From: Medicago truncatula
Taxonomy: Eukaryota > Streptophyta > Magnoliopsida > Fabales > Fabaceae
Assembly (NCBI RefSeq): GCF_003473485.1
Contig: NC_053044.1
Location: forward strand, 32,058,091-32,122,090
Direction of reading: 5' to 3'
DNA length: 64,000 bases
Shown here piece after piece: positions 22,303 to 33,623 of the stretch. Positions within the stretch are counted from its first letter, which is position 1, and the number at the start of each line of letters is the position of its first letter. The notes below the pieces were generated by a model that had not been told where the DNA came from, did not search any database, and was given only the letters and a program-made list of their open reading frames with translations. A program made the position numbers and the translations under genes.

Positions 22303-24567
22303 CTAATCGCGTCCAACACCAACATTAATCAATGACTTGACATGTTCCTGGAGATTAGAGAGGCTTGGATTGCTCTTATAGTGGTACATGAGGGGAACCA
22401 TTCTAGCAGCATTGAGACAAAAATTGGAAAATGATGATGAAAATTGATTTGCGACCAGAATTTCGTGATTGAGACATTTCCATTCATTTGAAATCATGTG
22501 AGCAACATATCTTTGCACGTCTTCACCGGAAACATCTTGGTGTTCACTCATGTAGCAATCAAGATATGACCCGTCAAGACCATTTTGATCTCCACTCTGC
22601 ATTCATCCATGGATAATAGTTCTTATAATTAGAACTTTATATTTAACAATTGAGTTAATTGGTTGAACAGTTTAATCAAATAGTTGTTTAATATAATTTA
22701 GGAGAAAAATTTCATACCTTAGCTCCTTCTAAATCATCAGAGAGACGAAGAATTTTGGCCACTGAATATATGACATTTGGAAACTTTTCATCCAAGATAT
22801 CAATTGTTTGCTTTGTTATACCATTAACATGATCCAACAGGAAGAATGCATGTACAAGCACAACATGCACTCCAGTGCTCACAATTCCATTGTTCAAGTA
22901 ATCCTCTGCTCTTGGCAAGTGTCCAGAATTCAACCAATGGGCCTCTTCCATGAAAGCGTTCAATAAGAGTATCCACTGTTTCACGCAAATATTTTTATAT
23001 ACTCAGCCGTTTGAAAAACTAATTTATATATATGATTAAATAAAAAAGACGGATAGTTAGTGTACCGATTTTTTGAGAGTGTCTATAGGGTTGAATCCAT
23101 GCTTTTTGTAGACCATTTCAGCAAAATTATTGGTAATGTCGTAAAGTGCATTCAAAGCTACTTTCATGAAGTTTGGAAGTTGCTCTGTACCAGTGATTTC
23201 CCACCTGAATGAAGAAATCATTTCATAGTAGTAAGTATGAGAGTGAAGCATCAGTGTAATTTATTATATCTTTGCAAATGTGCATTTTTTTATAGATTAT
23301 GGGTTTGAAACCTTTGGTGGAAAAAATATGATATTAAATCTCACTTAGTGCAGGACTATAAATATGTATTAACTAACTGATGAGATGTATAAATTTATTT
23401 AAAATTGAATACCTGTTAACAGCGTCTGTGAGTATTGTAAGTTGGTCCAATGTCCCGTGAACATCGAAAAGGTCATCAATAACATAAATTAAAGAGATAG
23501 GTTTGGTGAGTTCAACCCTTTGTTCTGAAAAGTTTGGATCTGTAAAGCATGCCATGGGCCATGTGTACCATTTGAGAGGTTGATACCCAGAAAACTTCAC
23601 CTCCTTGGCTAGTCCAAGTTCTTTCCACCATCTATCATTGGAGAGAACAATTACGTTAGTGATCTCTATCTAAATTTTGAATAGTTATAAGGTCAACATA
23701 GATTTTTAATTAGAAAAACATACTTGGAAACCTCAATGGTCTCATTCTGATTCATGAACCTAACCATGGTGGAATTGATTTTAGCAAGTTCCTCTAAACA
23801 TATCAAATCCTTCTCAGCCTTCAAATCATGGATGAATGTGCTTTTATCCATGAATCTTGACAAGCCATAGTGAAGTGGATTCTGAAGAGTGTTTGCAACA
23901 TGTATAGCTTCATTATGTTCTTGGTTTCTTGATAGCCATCCATGTAGAAGCTCACGGCAGAGATATCCTACATCGTTAAGACTATCTTCTCCATCAATAC
24001 TTAGTTGTGATGCTTCGTAAAGGGTAATGAGACCTTTCACGTCTTCACCATGTTTTTCTTTCAACATTCTTTTGTTCCACTTCAAGCTGTCAAATAAATC
24101 TACACAACAATTATAGTTAGTCACTATATTACTAACTAAATACTCCTAGTAAATTATATATTCAAATGTGGAGAGGGTACGTATTAAACTAACCTGCATT
24201 TACGTAATGGCCTCCTTGTCTCAGCAAGCGGAATGCAAGTGCAACTTCATAGAGTTCATGGCTACTTACAAAATCAATAGGATTGTTGTTCAATATCAAA
24301 TGTAGTTTTTCAAGAGCCACTTTGATCTCCTCGGTAAAGTAGTGTTCAATGCCAAACCTTTGGATAATATCAATCAAATAAAAACTTTCCATCGGATCTT
24401 CGATTTTAACAAGTTTCTTATAAACTTGCTTGAATATCAAAGCTTGTTTGACATATGTAACGTCCTGAAAATGTAAAAGTGTAGATTGATCAGAACATTG
24501 CAATAAAAAGATATTCTAAATTTAGAACAATTGTATATATTTGTACTTCAATTAAAATACTTACCAT
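22303..24567 (-). CDS. Terpene synthase, TPS-g-like, copy 4 (519 aa, seven exons)
   Basis: Exons: 24565-24567 (ATG only), 24194-24464, 23724-24099, 23413-23631, 23066-23204, 22718-22975, 22303-22596. All are open with GT-AG joints. The aspartate motif reads DDLFD, shared only with copy 5. RxR and NSE/DTE are degenerate as elsewhere. Copies 4 and 5 also share an insertion in intron 4 (about 23280-23370, 'gattatgggtttgaaacc') and Met-Leu-Lys-Glu-Lys in exon 3, so they are sisters. The C-terminus ends Gly-Val-Gly-Arg-Asp. Confidence 0.84.
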
Positions 24568-24780
24568 TCTGGAAATTAATGCTTTGATAATAAAACAGAC
24601 TTGATTCAGTGTTTATAGCTGGGGATATTGTTAAGATGTGAACTGTGAAGTGGTTTGCTATAGCTCAAGGAAGATGGTTATTTTGAAGAAATGGGAATGA
24701 CATGTAGAGCTATTTATAGCATAACATTTCACACGGTTCATATTTGTTCTTTTGAGCTACTTGTATATTGAAGGTCAACA
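24568..24780 (-). promoter_or_regulatory. Promoter of TPS copy 4
   Basis: The TATA box (minus) is at 24711-24718 and the W-box TTGACC at 24773-24778. The leader is of the full type. Confidence 0.6.
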
Positions 24781-25338
24781 TATGTATGCATATGTGCATT
24801 GTAACACATTAATTTATTCAGTTATAATATTGATGGCAGCTGATAAATAAAATAGACAGTTTAAGTTTGAAACGATGTTTGTTGCATTATGTTAACTCAC
24901 TTCATGTTGTCTATTCATGACTTTCTACTCTAAATAACAATAATTAATTTAAAGGAGAACATGTTTCTTATATTAAATATATAAACAAAAATTAATTTAA
25001 AGGAGAACACATGTTTCTTATATTAATATATCTAATCAATGTCCATGCTTCCACACAAAAAATGTGCCTTACGTTAATACTACACTTGTTTATTTTTTTG
25101 AGGCAATTTAGATCGATCTGAATTTGTTGGTTTAGTCCAAAGTTTCTATTGAACATTCAAATATATACAACTAAGACACTCTATTTAACATACTCTCTTT
25201 TGTTTTATTATGATTTTTTAAAAAGCAGTAACAAACGCATTGCAATACTCTTAAAATTGATTATATTACTAGCATTAATCATTTGATAAACACACGGTTT
25301 TTACTTCGCCCAAAGTTATACAACTTGAGACACGACAC
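24781..25338. other. Intergenic upstream of TPS copy 4
   Basis: No gene is seen. It parallels the spacers at 170-600 and 12840-13330. It includes a short tandem repeat of 'tttaaaggagaacatgtttcttatatt' type (about 24950-25025). Confidence 0.45.
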
Positions 25339-25341
25339 TAA

Positions 25342-25573
25342 GAGTGTGTTTGGATGGAGGGTTTAGAAGAGGAAGGGAGGGGAGGGTTTAGTTTTCATTT
25401 TTAAATTACAGATATTGTGAAATATTTTTTAAAAAGTTAACATATTTGAAGGTGAGAAAAACACAAGAATGGGGGTTGAATTGTGTTAGCTTTTTCTTCT
25501 TTTTCTCCTAAGCTGAAAAACATTGATCAGAAGATCTGAAGTGATGTTCAGAACTAGATGCAGCGGATAAAAC

Positions 25574-25604
<31 letters not shown>

Positions 25605-26907
25605 GAGAGAGAGAGGAAAGACACAAAGCAATTATACAGGTTCCTTCCACAAACCGGAAGTCAGTCATGTCCCCCTTGCACTTCCAAGGAGAGTTCACTA
25701 TGTAATATCTGATTACAATTGCTCACTGCTAAAACTAGCAAGAAACTTCAAATTGCTCAAGCACAACTGCAAGAGACTTCCTATGCTGCTGAACACAATC
25801 AAGAGACTTCTAATGCTCAAGCACAACTGCAAGAGACTTCTTAATTCAAACATAATTACAAGAAAAATGTTTGAGGTTGAACACTTGATATACAATCAGT
25901 GGTGTTCACAATACAAATCAGATACAGACTCTTAAGACTCTAGAATTTCTAAGATATGAACTTTGATAAGAAATTCTAAGTGAACTTTTGAATGCAGAAC
26001 AATTTCAGCAGAGTTTTGGCACTTGTAATTCTTGGTATTGTTCTGTACAAAACTCTAAGTCTTCACTCCTTTATATAGAGGTGTGAAAGAGACGTTGTGA
26101 ATTGCCAGCACATCAAAATAGAGTCGTTTGAAGCTTTGATCAATCACCAATGATCTTTTGCCTGCTATGGTTATTGTCCTATGAAGGATCAATTTCAAAT
26201 CCATTCCCATTGTGAAGGAACATCGTTGCAGGCAGAGCTGTTTTTCTTGTTTTGTACCAGAGACAAAAACTGAGTAGTGGAGGTAGTGGTTGTACACTTC
26301 GTACAATTGTATTTTGTCAACGCTCTTTGAAGAACAAGCATCCAATGCCATTAAATCCTTTCAAAATAGTCGTTGCTTCACTCTTCCAATCTTCTGCAAT
26401 GCATAGACGAGATTAAATCCATTGAACAGCCTTTGAAGCTTTAAGTCTTGCATCTCCTGATGAAATAGAGCTTCTGGTGATTTTCAGCTTCTAATGTACT
26501 TGCTTCTGATGAACTTGCTTCTGATGACGTCACCACTTCAGGAGCACTTTGTCTTCAGGAGCAGTTCTCTTCAGACGTTTTAAGCTTCCTTTTTGTTGAT
26601 TTCTTTACTCTCTATTGTTCTTCCAGAACCTTTTTAAGATTTCAAATTTTTGTCTATGGTCATGTACACTTGAACAAATATTAGCATATCCAATTGACAA
26701 TTTTTAATACCTTGTTATCATCAAAACTCTCAAAGGGTAGTGTTAAACACACTTTGTTCCAACAATATTAACATAATAAACGATAATATAATACTTCAAC
26801 CACACTTGATTTATCTTAGAAAAACATGTTATATCGTCCGTAATTTAAAAAAGAAAAGTAAACCCTCCCCTCCCTTCCCCTCCTAAATCCTCAGTCCAAA
26901 CACACCC
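25342..26907. mobile_element. MITE with TAA target duplication, split by a solo LTR
   Basis: Inverted ends of about 70 bp face each other. The left starts gagtgtgtttgga at 25342; the right is the complement of gggtgtgtttgga, ending at 26907. Both run through 'gggaggggagggttta'. The flanking trinucleotide TAA is duplicated (25339-25341 and 26908-26910), as is usual for PIF/Harbinger elements. Without the nested LTR the element is only about 245 bp, and it has no coding capacity. Confidence 0.8.
25447..26764 (-). mobile_element. Solo LTR of a Copia-type retrotransposon, nested in the MITE
   Basis: On the minus strand it begins TGTTGGAACAAAG and ends CTCACCTTCA (TG...CA), 1318 bp long. It is flanked by a perfect 5-bp duplication ATATT (25442-25446 and 26765-26769). 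It has no internal coding region, so it is a single LTR left by recombination. The ends and the 'gttttgatgataacaagg' segment resemble legume SIRE/Maximus LTRs (from memory). A (GA)n run lies at about 25574-25617. The exact duplication suggests a moderately young insertion, later than the MITE. Confidence 0.85.
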
Positions 26908-26959
26908 TAAATATATATTGACTTTTCTCACAATCAAAATTTGAATTTTAGCTCATCAC

Positions 26960-27905
26960 AGTTTGAAGAGATAGACACTTCCTGAGGTTAACATGCATGA
27001 ATATTACTTACAATGTATAGTAGTAATATATGGGAATCAAGAATGAAGCAAAAAATACATACATCACATACAAATCAGTTTAGCCATGCGTGTTATTTGA
27101 ACAACTATTATATGGGACAACCTTTGGAACAACCACTTTATATAGGAGTGTTATAAAAGTTGTCTTAAAATGGTTGTTTAAATATCATTTCTCTTTCCCA
27201 AAAGACTCATAAACATACTCTGCTGAAGCGAAAAGTGATTCTAAATGAATGCCAATATTACAGTGATTCTATAAAGTGCTTGCTTCATATATATAAACAG
27301 AACACATCACACAAAAAACAAACATATCACATATTCAACTAATTTTCCATATCCACAGCTTTAGTTATAACCTATGAAGCACTAACACATACAAAAACAC
27401 GTAACACGTTGACACCGGTAATATAATTTGAGAAAATGTAAAAATTGAATACAATTACATGTGTCGGTGTCAAAAACAAGCATGTGTCAAACAATGGACA
27501 TGCCTTCCGTCAAAAGTGTCGGTGTTACATAGTTGAATTTATTTGGGAAATGGAGAGGATCCCAACCCAAACTTTTGATGAATTAGAGAGAAAGAAGTAT
27601 ATGAAAGACACTTGTTATTCAATGACATCGTTGAATGAAGAAATTGTTGTTAGAACTGTGCATTACCCCTTTTTATAGAGGAGGATAACACTTGATAACC
27701 GTAATTACTTGTCAGGCAAGTAACCATTCAAGTTAGCAAAAAACTGTAGCTAACTTCTAGCCTCTATTAACAACCTTGAAAGCTACATTATAAGCAACAA
27801 CTACTTCCTATTTTCTAGTTTGAATTACAATCAACAGAAGAACAAAAAAAAAAAAACTAACTCAAGATTCAATAACAAGTGCATCAATATTTTGTTTTCC
27901 ATAGG
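26960..27905 (-). pseudogene. Dioxygenase intron relic and exon 2 stub with spacer repeat
   Basis: Bases 27190-27430 match the intron of the intact dioxygenase (about 34790-35040). Bases 27535-27850 are the recurrent spacer repeat. Bases about 27855-27905 match only the last 40-50 bp of exon 2. The piece parallels 1110-1690, the same relic one unit away. Confidence 0.65.
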
Positions 27906-28476
27906 TTTGGTTAGGGTAAGCTTTTAACTTGTTGAAAATATTAACAGAGCTAGAGGAACGAAAACTTCAGCATGCAATTTTCAGAACTAGACACTTAATG
28001 TTATTTTATGCTTAATGTAAAAGGGAAATGAGGATCTAAGGAGATTTTTTAGGTTTTGAGTTTTGATTCTTTGATTTAAAGCTTGGTCTTACAGGACCTT
28101 AGTCTGCACTCTGGAATTTTCAAATATTTAGATAAATGCAAGATTAAAGGAGTTTTGTCAACATATTGTAACTAGTAAGTACTTGTTTGCCTCCTTCCAT
28201 GGAACCAAAACTCAGAGCAAATGCCCCAATAATTGATATGATTACCGTTCCATGCATTTTACTATGGCACAAAAACAAGAGAAGATCGACAAATTTAACA
28301 TGTTTCATATTTTGATTCTACGTAATCTTATATTAATACTCTTTAAAGTTCGACATCAATGAGAGTCTCCCAACAAAAATTGAAGTGTAAAGGAACCATG
28401 AGAACAATATTGCCTAACTGAAATTACAAATCAATATGTTGTACATAAACAACAGATTACAATATTTGAAAATGTA
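27906..28476. repeat. Downstream flank of TPS copy 5
   Basis: No gene is seen. It matches 1980-2295 and 9985-10490, the older flank type shared with copy 2. Confidence 0.55.
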
Positions 28477-30710
28477 CTAATTACACCCAACACTAACATT
28501 AATCAATGACTTGACATGTTCCTGGAGATTAGAGAGGCTTGGGTTGCTCTTATAGTGGTACATGAGGGGAACCATTCTAGCAGCATTCAGACAAAAGTTG
28601 GAAAATGATGATGAAAACTGATTTGCAACCAGAATTTCTTGATTGAGAAATTTCCATTCATTTGAAATCATGTGAGCAACATGTCCTTGCACGTCTTCAC
28701 TGGAAATATCTTGGTGTTCACTCATGTAGCAATCAAGGTATGACCCATCAAGACCATTTTGATCTCCACTCTGCATTCATCCATGATAATTCTTATCATT
28801 AGAACTTTACATTTAACAATCGAGTTAAGTGGTTGAACAATTTAATCGAATACTTGTTTAATATTCTAATTTAGGAGACATATTTCATACCTTAGCTCCT
28901 TCTAAATCATCAGAGAGACGAAGAATTTTTGCCACTGAATATATGACATTTGGAAACTTTTCATCCAAGATATCAATTGTTTGCTTTGTTATACCATTAA
29001 CATGATCCAACAGGAAGAATGCATGTATAAGCACAACATGAACTCCAGTGCTCACGATTCCATTATTCAAGTAATCCTCTGCCCTTGGCAGGTGACTAGA
29101 ATTCAACCAATGAGCCTCCTCCATGAAAGCGTTCAATAAGAGTACCCACTGTTTCACGCAAATAATTTTATATATACTCAGCCATTTGAAAACATAATTT
29201 ATATATATGATGGAAAAAAGAAAAAAAAAGGCTAGTTAGTGTACCGATTTTTTAAGTGTGTCTATAGGGTTGAATCCATGCTTTTTGTAGACCATTTCAG
29301 CAAAATTATTGGTAATGTCGTAAAGTGCATTCAAAGCTATTTTCATGAAGTTTGGAAGTTGCTCTGTTCCAGTGATTTCCCACCTGAATGAAGAAATCAT
29401 TTCATAGTAAGTATGAGAGTGAAGCATCAGTGTAATTTATTATATCTTTCCAAATGTATATTTTTTTATAGATTATGGGCTTGAAACCTTTGGTGGAAAA
29501 AATATGATATTAAATCTCACTTATTGCAGGACTATAAATATGTATTCAAAATTTAATACCTGTTAACAGCATCTGTGAGTATTGTAAGTTGGTCCAATGT
29601 CCCGTGAACATCGAAAAGGTCATCAATAACATAAATTAAGGAGATAGGTTTGGTGAGTTCAACCCTTTGTTCTGAAAAGTTTGGATCTGTAAAGCATGCC
29701 ATGGGCCATGTGTACCATTTGAGAGGTTGATACCCCGAAAACTTCACCTCCTTGGCTAGTCCAAGTTCTTTCCACCATCTATCATTTGAGAGAATAATTA
29801 CGTTAGTGACCTCTATCTAAATTTTGAATAATTATAAGGTCAACATAGATTTTTAATTAGAAAACATACTTGGAAACTTCAATGGTCTCATTGTGATTCA
29901 TGAACCCAACTATGTTGGAATTGATTTTAGCAAGTTCTTCTAAACATATCAAATCCTTCTCTTCCTTCAAATCATGGATTAATGTGCTTTTATCCATGAA
30001 TCTTGACAAGCCGTAGTGAAGTGGATTCTGAAGAGTGTTTGCAACATGTATAGCTTCATTATGTTCTTGGTTTCTTGATAGCCATCCATGTAGAAGCTCA
30101 CGGCAGAGATATCCTACATCGTTAAGACTATCTTCTCCTTCAATACTTAGTTGTGATGCTTCGTAAAGAGCAATAAGACCTTTGACATCCTCGCCATGTT
30201 TTTCTTTCAACATTCTTTTGTTCCACTTCAAGCTGTCAAATAAATCTACACAACAATTATAGTTGGTCACTATATTACTAACTAAATACTCCTATAGTAA
30301 AATTATATATATACAGACACACACACGAGAAGGTACGCATTAAACAAACCTGCATTTACGTAATGGCCTCCTTGTCTCAGCAAGCGGAATGCAAGTGCAA
30401 CTTCATAGATTTCATGGCTACTCGCAAAATCAATTGAATTGGTGTTCAATGTCAAATGTAGCTTTTCAAGAGCCACTTTGATCTCCTCAGCAAAATAGTG
30501 TTCAATGCCAAACCTTTGGATAATATCGATCAAATAAAAACTTTCCATCGGATCTTCAATTTTAACAAGTTTCTTATAAACTTGCTTAAATATCAAAGCT
30601 TGTTTGACATATGTAACATCCTGAAAATGTAAAAGTGCAGATTGATCAGAATATTGAAATAAAAATACATTTCTTTGATACAACTGTACTCCAATTAAAT
30701 TACTTACCAT
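28477..30710 (-). CDS. Terpene synthase, TPS-g-like, copy 5 (519 aa, seven exons)
   Basis: Exons: 30708-30710 (ATG only), 30350-30620, 29870-30245, 29560-29778, 29245-29383, 28891-29148, 28477-28770. All are open. Most of the gene is the sister of copy 4 (DDLFD, same intron 4 insertion). Bases 28544-29026 are identical by eye to 4342-4824 of copy 1. Its last codons (Val-Ser-Val-Gly-Cys-Asn) match copy 2. It is therefore a mosaic. The RxR and NSE/DTE positions are degenerate as in all copies. It lies nearest to the intact dioxygenase gene, about 2.9 kb away. Confidence 0.84.
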
Positions 30711-30940
30711 TCTGGAAATTAATGCTTTGATAGTAAAACAGACTTGATTCAGTGTTTATAACTGGAAATATTGTGAAGATGTGAAGTGGTTTGCTATAGC
30801 TGTATACAGAGACAATAACTTAAGGAAGATGATTGTTTTGAAGAAATGGGAATGATATGCTGAGCTATTTATAGCTTAACAATGCATTGCATATGGTTCA
30901 TATATGTCTTTTGTTGAGCTACTGGCTGATTGAAGGTCAA
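30711..30940 (-). promoter_or_regulatory. Promoter of TPS copy 5
   Basis: The TATA box (minus) is at 30866-30873 and the W-box TTGACC at 30935-30940. The leader is of the full type. Confidence 0.6.
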
Positions 30941-32357
30941 AATATGTATGCAGCATATGCATATTGTAACACATAAATTTATTTAATTATAATATTGGTG
31001 GATACTGATAAATAAAATAAGCAGTTTTAGTTTGCCAATGTTTGTTTAATTATGTTGCTGACTTGCTGTTGTCTGTTCATGACTTTTCAACACTAAGTAA
31101 CAAAAATTAATTTAAAGAACAAGTTTCTTATATTTAATATATAATTAATAATTAATGTCCATGCTTCCACTAAAAAAATGTGCCTTACACTAATACTTGT
31201 TTATTTTGTGAGACACTTTAGATAGATCTTATTTTGTTGGTTTAGTTTTAAAGTACATCCAAAATAATATACTGAATTATGCTAGCAACACGCTCTTTAA
31301 CGAACTTTTTTCAACATATTATCTCTAATTGGTTGAATTTTAAATAGGTCGTAATAAATTTACATGATTTAAGGGCTCATTTGAATTTCAGTCAATTAGA
31401 TAGTGTGTTGGGAATAATTTTTTTTTGTAGAATGTGAATAGTGTATTAGATAGTGTGTTGCTAGGACTCCAATTATATATATTCAGATGATCGAGCATGT
31501 TGTACAGCTAAAGAAGCCACTCTGGTTGATTTTCTTGATAAATTTCTATATGGTTTTTCTTTTCGATGAGTGCTAACAACACTCTTTTTAACATTTACTC
31601 TTGTGTTAAGTGAAAAACTCGTATGGATACACCATTTTATATGACTCGTTATTAAAATGTAAAACTCGTGATTTCACTTAATAAGATAATGAGTGTTAGA
31701 GAATGTATTAGAAAATAGTATTGTTAATATTTATCTTTACTACATTATTTTTTATTTTTTTTTAGTAAACTACATTATCATTATTATTATTATTATTATT
31801 ATTATTTCACTTAACTTGGACATATTACAATGCAAAGTCTACTAGTTATGTTTGTTTACCTGGACATCTATCTTTACTACATTATTTGCTAGACACCTGA
31901 TTTTTACTCCACCTGAAGTTATCCAACTTGAAACACAACGTTAAGTATAAACACTTTTCACAACCAAACTTTGTTTGTCAACATGCAAGATTTTTACTTA
32001 TAGTAATATAGTAATAATATGTACAATAAGTTTCCCTAAAAATTAAATGTAGAATCAAGTTGTACAAGAAGAAAAAAAAAAATATGTGGATACAAGAAGG
32101 ACGCATAAAATACATCAGAGTTAATACAATAACAATATGAACATACATGAATTAGACATAATTTTAATTTTTAACACGTCTTAAACATAAAAGAGTCATA
32201 ACTTTAACGAAAATATAAACATAAACTTACCATTAGGGTCCAAAAATGAATAAAAAATTGGAAGGTGGAAACATCCCACATTTATTTTTAGGGACTAAAA
32301 TAAAAAATCACTACACTTTTAGGGACGAAAAATCAATTTAGCTCTAATAATAATAAT
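30941..32357. other. Intergenic between TPS copy 5 and the dioxygenase
   Basis: No gene is seen. The first 700 bp parallel the other TPS upstream spacers. An (ATT)n microsatellite lies at about 31769-31806. Stretches with 'agggactaaaa' near 32230-32340 are decayed Mutator-MITE pieces. Confidence 0.45.
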
Positions 32358-32602
32358 AATGTTTAAATAAAATTTTAATCTTGCAAAGATATCAATTTTT
32401 GTTTTTGGTCCTTCTAAAAACATTATTTTTACATCTAGTCCTTCTAAAAATATCAACTTTTTGTTTTTCGCAAAATTTAAATATTCTATATATTACATGG
32501 ATCAATTCCAATATGAATAAATTTCACAACGATTAAAAATATGAAGGACCAAAAGCAAAAGGTGGTATATTTGCAAGGGCTAAAAACGAAAAAGAAAAGA
32601 AA
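32358..32602. mobile_element. Degenerate MITE related to the following one
   Basis: The two ends face each other imperfectly. 'cttgcaaagatatcaattt' near 32382 opposes 'ggtatatttgcaagggct' near 32563, with 'tttttggtcctt' inside each end. No clear target duplication is seen. It resembles the Mutator-type MITE that follows at 32612. Confidence 0.45.
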
Positions 32603-32611
32603 AAAATAGTA

Positions 32612-33095
32612 GGGTTAAATATGATTTTGGTCCCTATAAATATACCAATTTTTCATTTTAGTCCCTCTAAAATTTTCCTCCAACTTTTAGTCCCTTAAAA
32701 ATTTTCAATCTTCACTTTTGGTCCCTCCTTTAAAATAAAATCATATTTAGAATTCGTATTTTTGAATAAAATTTTGCAAAACAATTCATAATATTATATG
32801 AATCTCTCCCAAAAAAATTTAAAATTTTTAACAGAACATGAATTTTTATATTTTTTATGGTTAAAAATTCATATTAAATTTATGTTTAGTTAAAAAATTC
32901 TAATTTTATTTGGGAAATATTTTTACAATATTCTACACATTTCTGCACAATTTTATTTAAAAATACTAAAATTAACTTTAAAATAGGGACCAAAAGTAGT
33001 GATTATTTTATAGGGACTAAAAGTTGAAGGAAAATTTTAGAGGAACTAAAACGAAAAGTTGATATATTTATAGGGACCAAAAACATATTTAACCC
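32612..33095. mobile_element. Mutator-type MITE with 9-bp target duplication
   Basis: The 484-bp element has terminal inverted repeats of about 120 bp, beginning gggttaaatatg at 32612 and ending in the complement at 33095. The flanking 9-mer aaaatagta is perfectly duplicated (32603-32611 and 33096-33104). This fits the Mutator superfamily (9-bp duplications, long inverted ends). It has no open frame. The exact duplication suggests a fairly recent insertion. Confidence 0.88.
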
Positions 33096-33104
33096 AAAAT
33101 AGTA

Positions 33105-33623
33105 TTAAGGAAGACAAGACGGTCTATGTTATTAAAGTGTTAACAATTGTTTTTCAATATGAGGTGTGTCTGAAACACTCACTTTAAAACTCATAGTTCA
33201 TATGAATCATATCATTTTGGAAATAGACCTAACATAAAATAAAATGGTGGACCAACATTATTTTATTCAATAAGAAAACGAATGTTGAAAAGAGATTGAT
33301 AAAATAAGTGTTCCTAGCACTACTCTTTTCATTATTAAGGAAGACATTCTCTGGTATTTACATTTTATACTCACATTGTTGAACATCCTATCAAATAAAC
33401 TCTACGTATTAAGAATCAAATAAATATATGGATTTCTGTAAAGCTTAACCCGCACCTTTATTGTTCAAATTGACAAATTTCCCTTATTCTCAGGTTTAGT
33501 TGAATTCCCAGATCCATATAAAAGGTCTGTCGATATCCGGCCTCTCCATGATAAATAATTTACTACCTTCTTCAACCTCCCACATACTTTTGTACACTAA
33601 AACAAGGTTGAAGAAAAAACAAC
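33105..33623. other. 3' flank of the dioxygenase gene
   Basis: No gene is seen. It is AT-rich single-copy-looking sequence and probably includes the 3' UTR of the dioxygenase next to 33624. Confidence 0.45.

Noticed and set aside
25558-25935. Frame running through the (GA)n tract
   Set aside because: It lies inside the solo LTR and its Arg/Glu run is only translated microsatellite.
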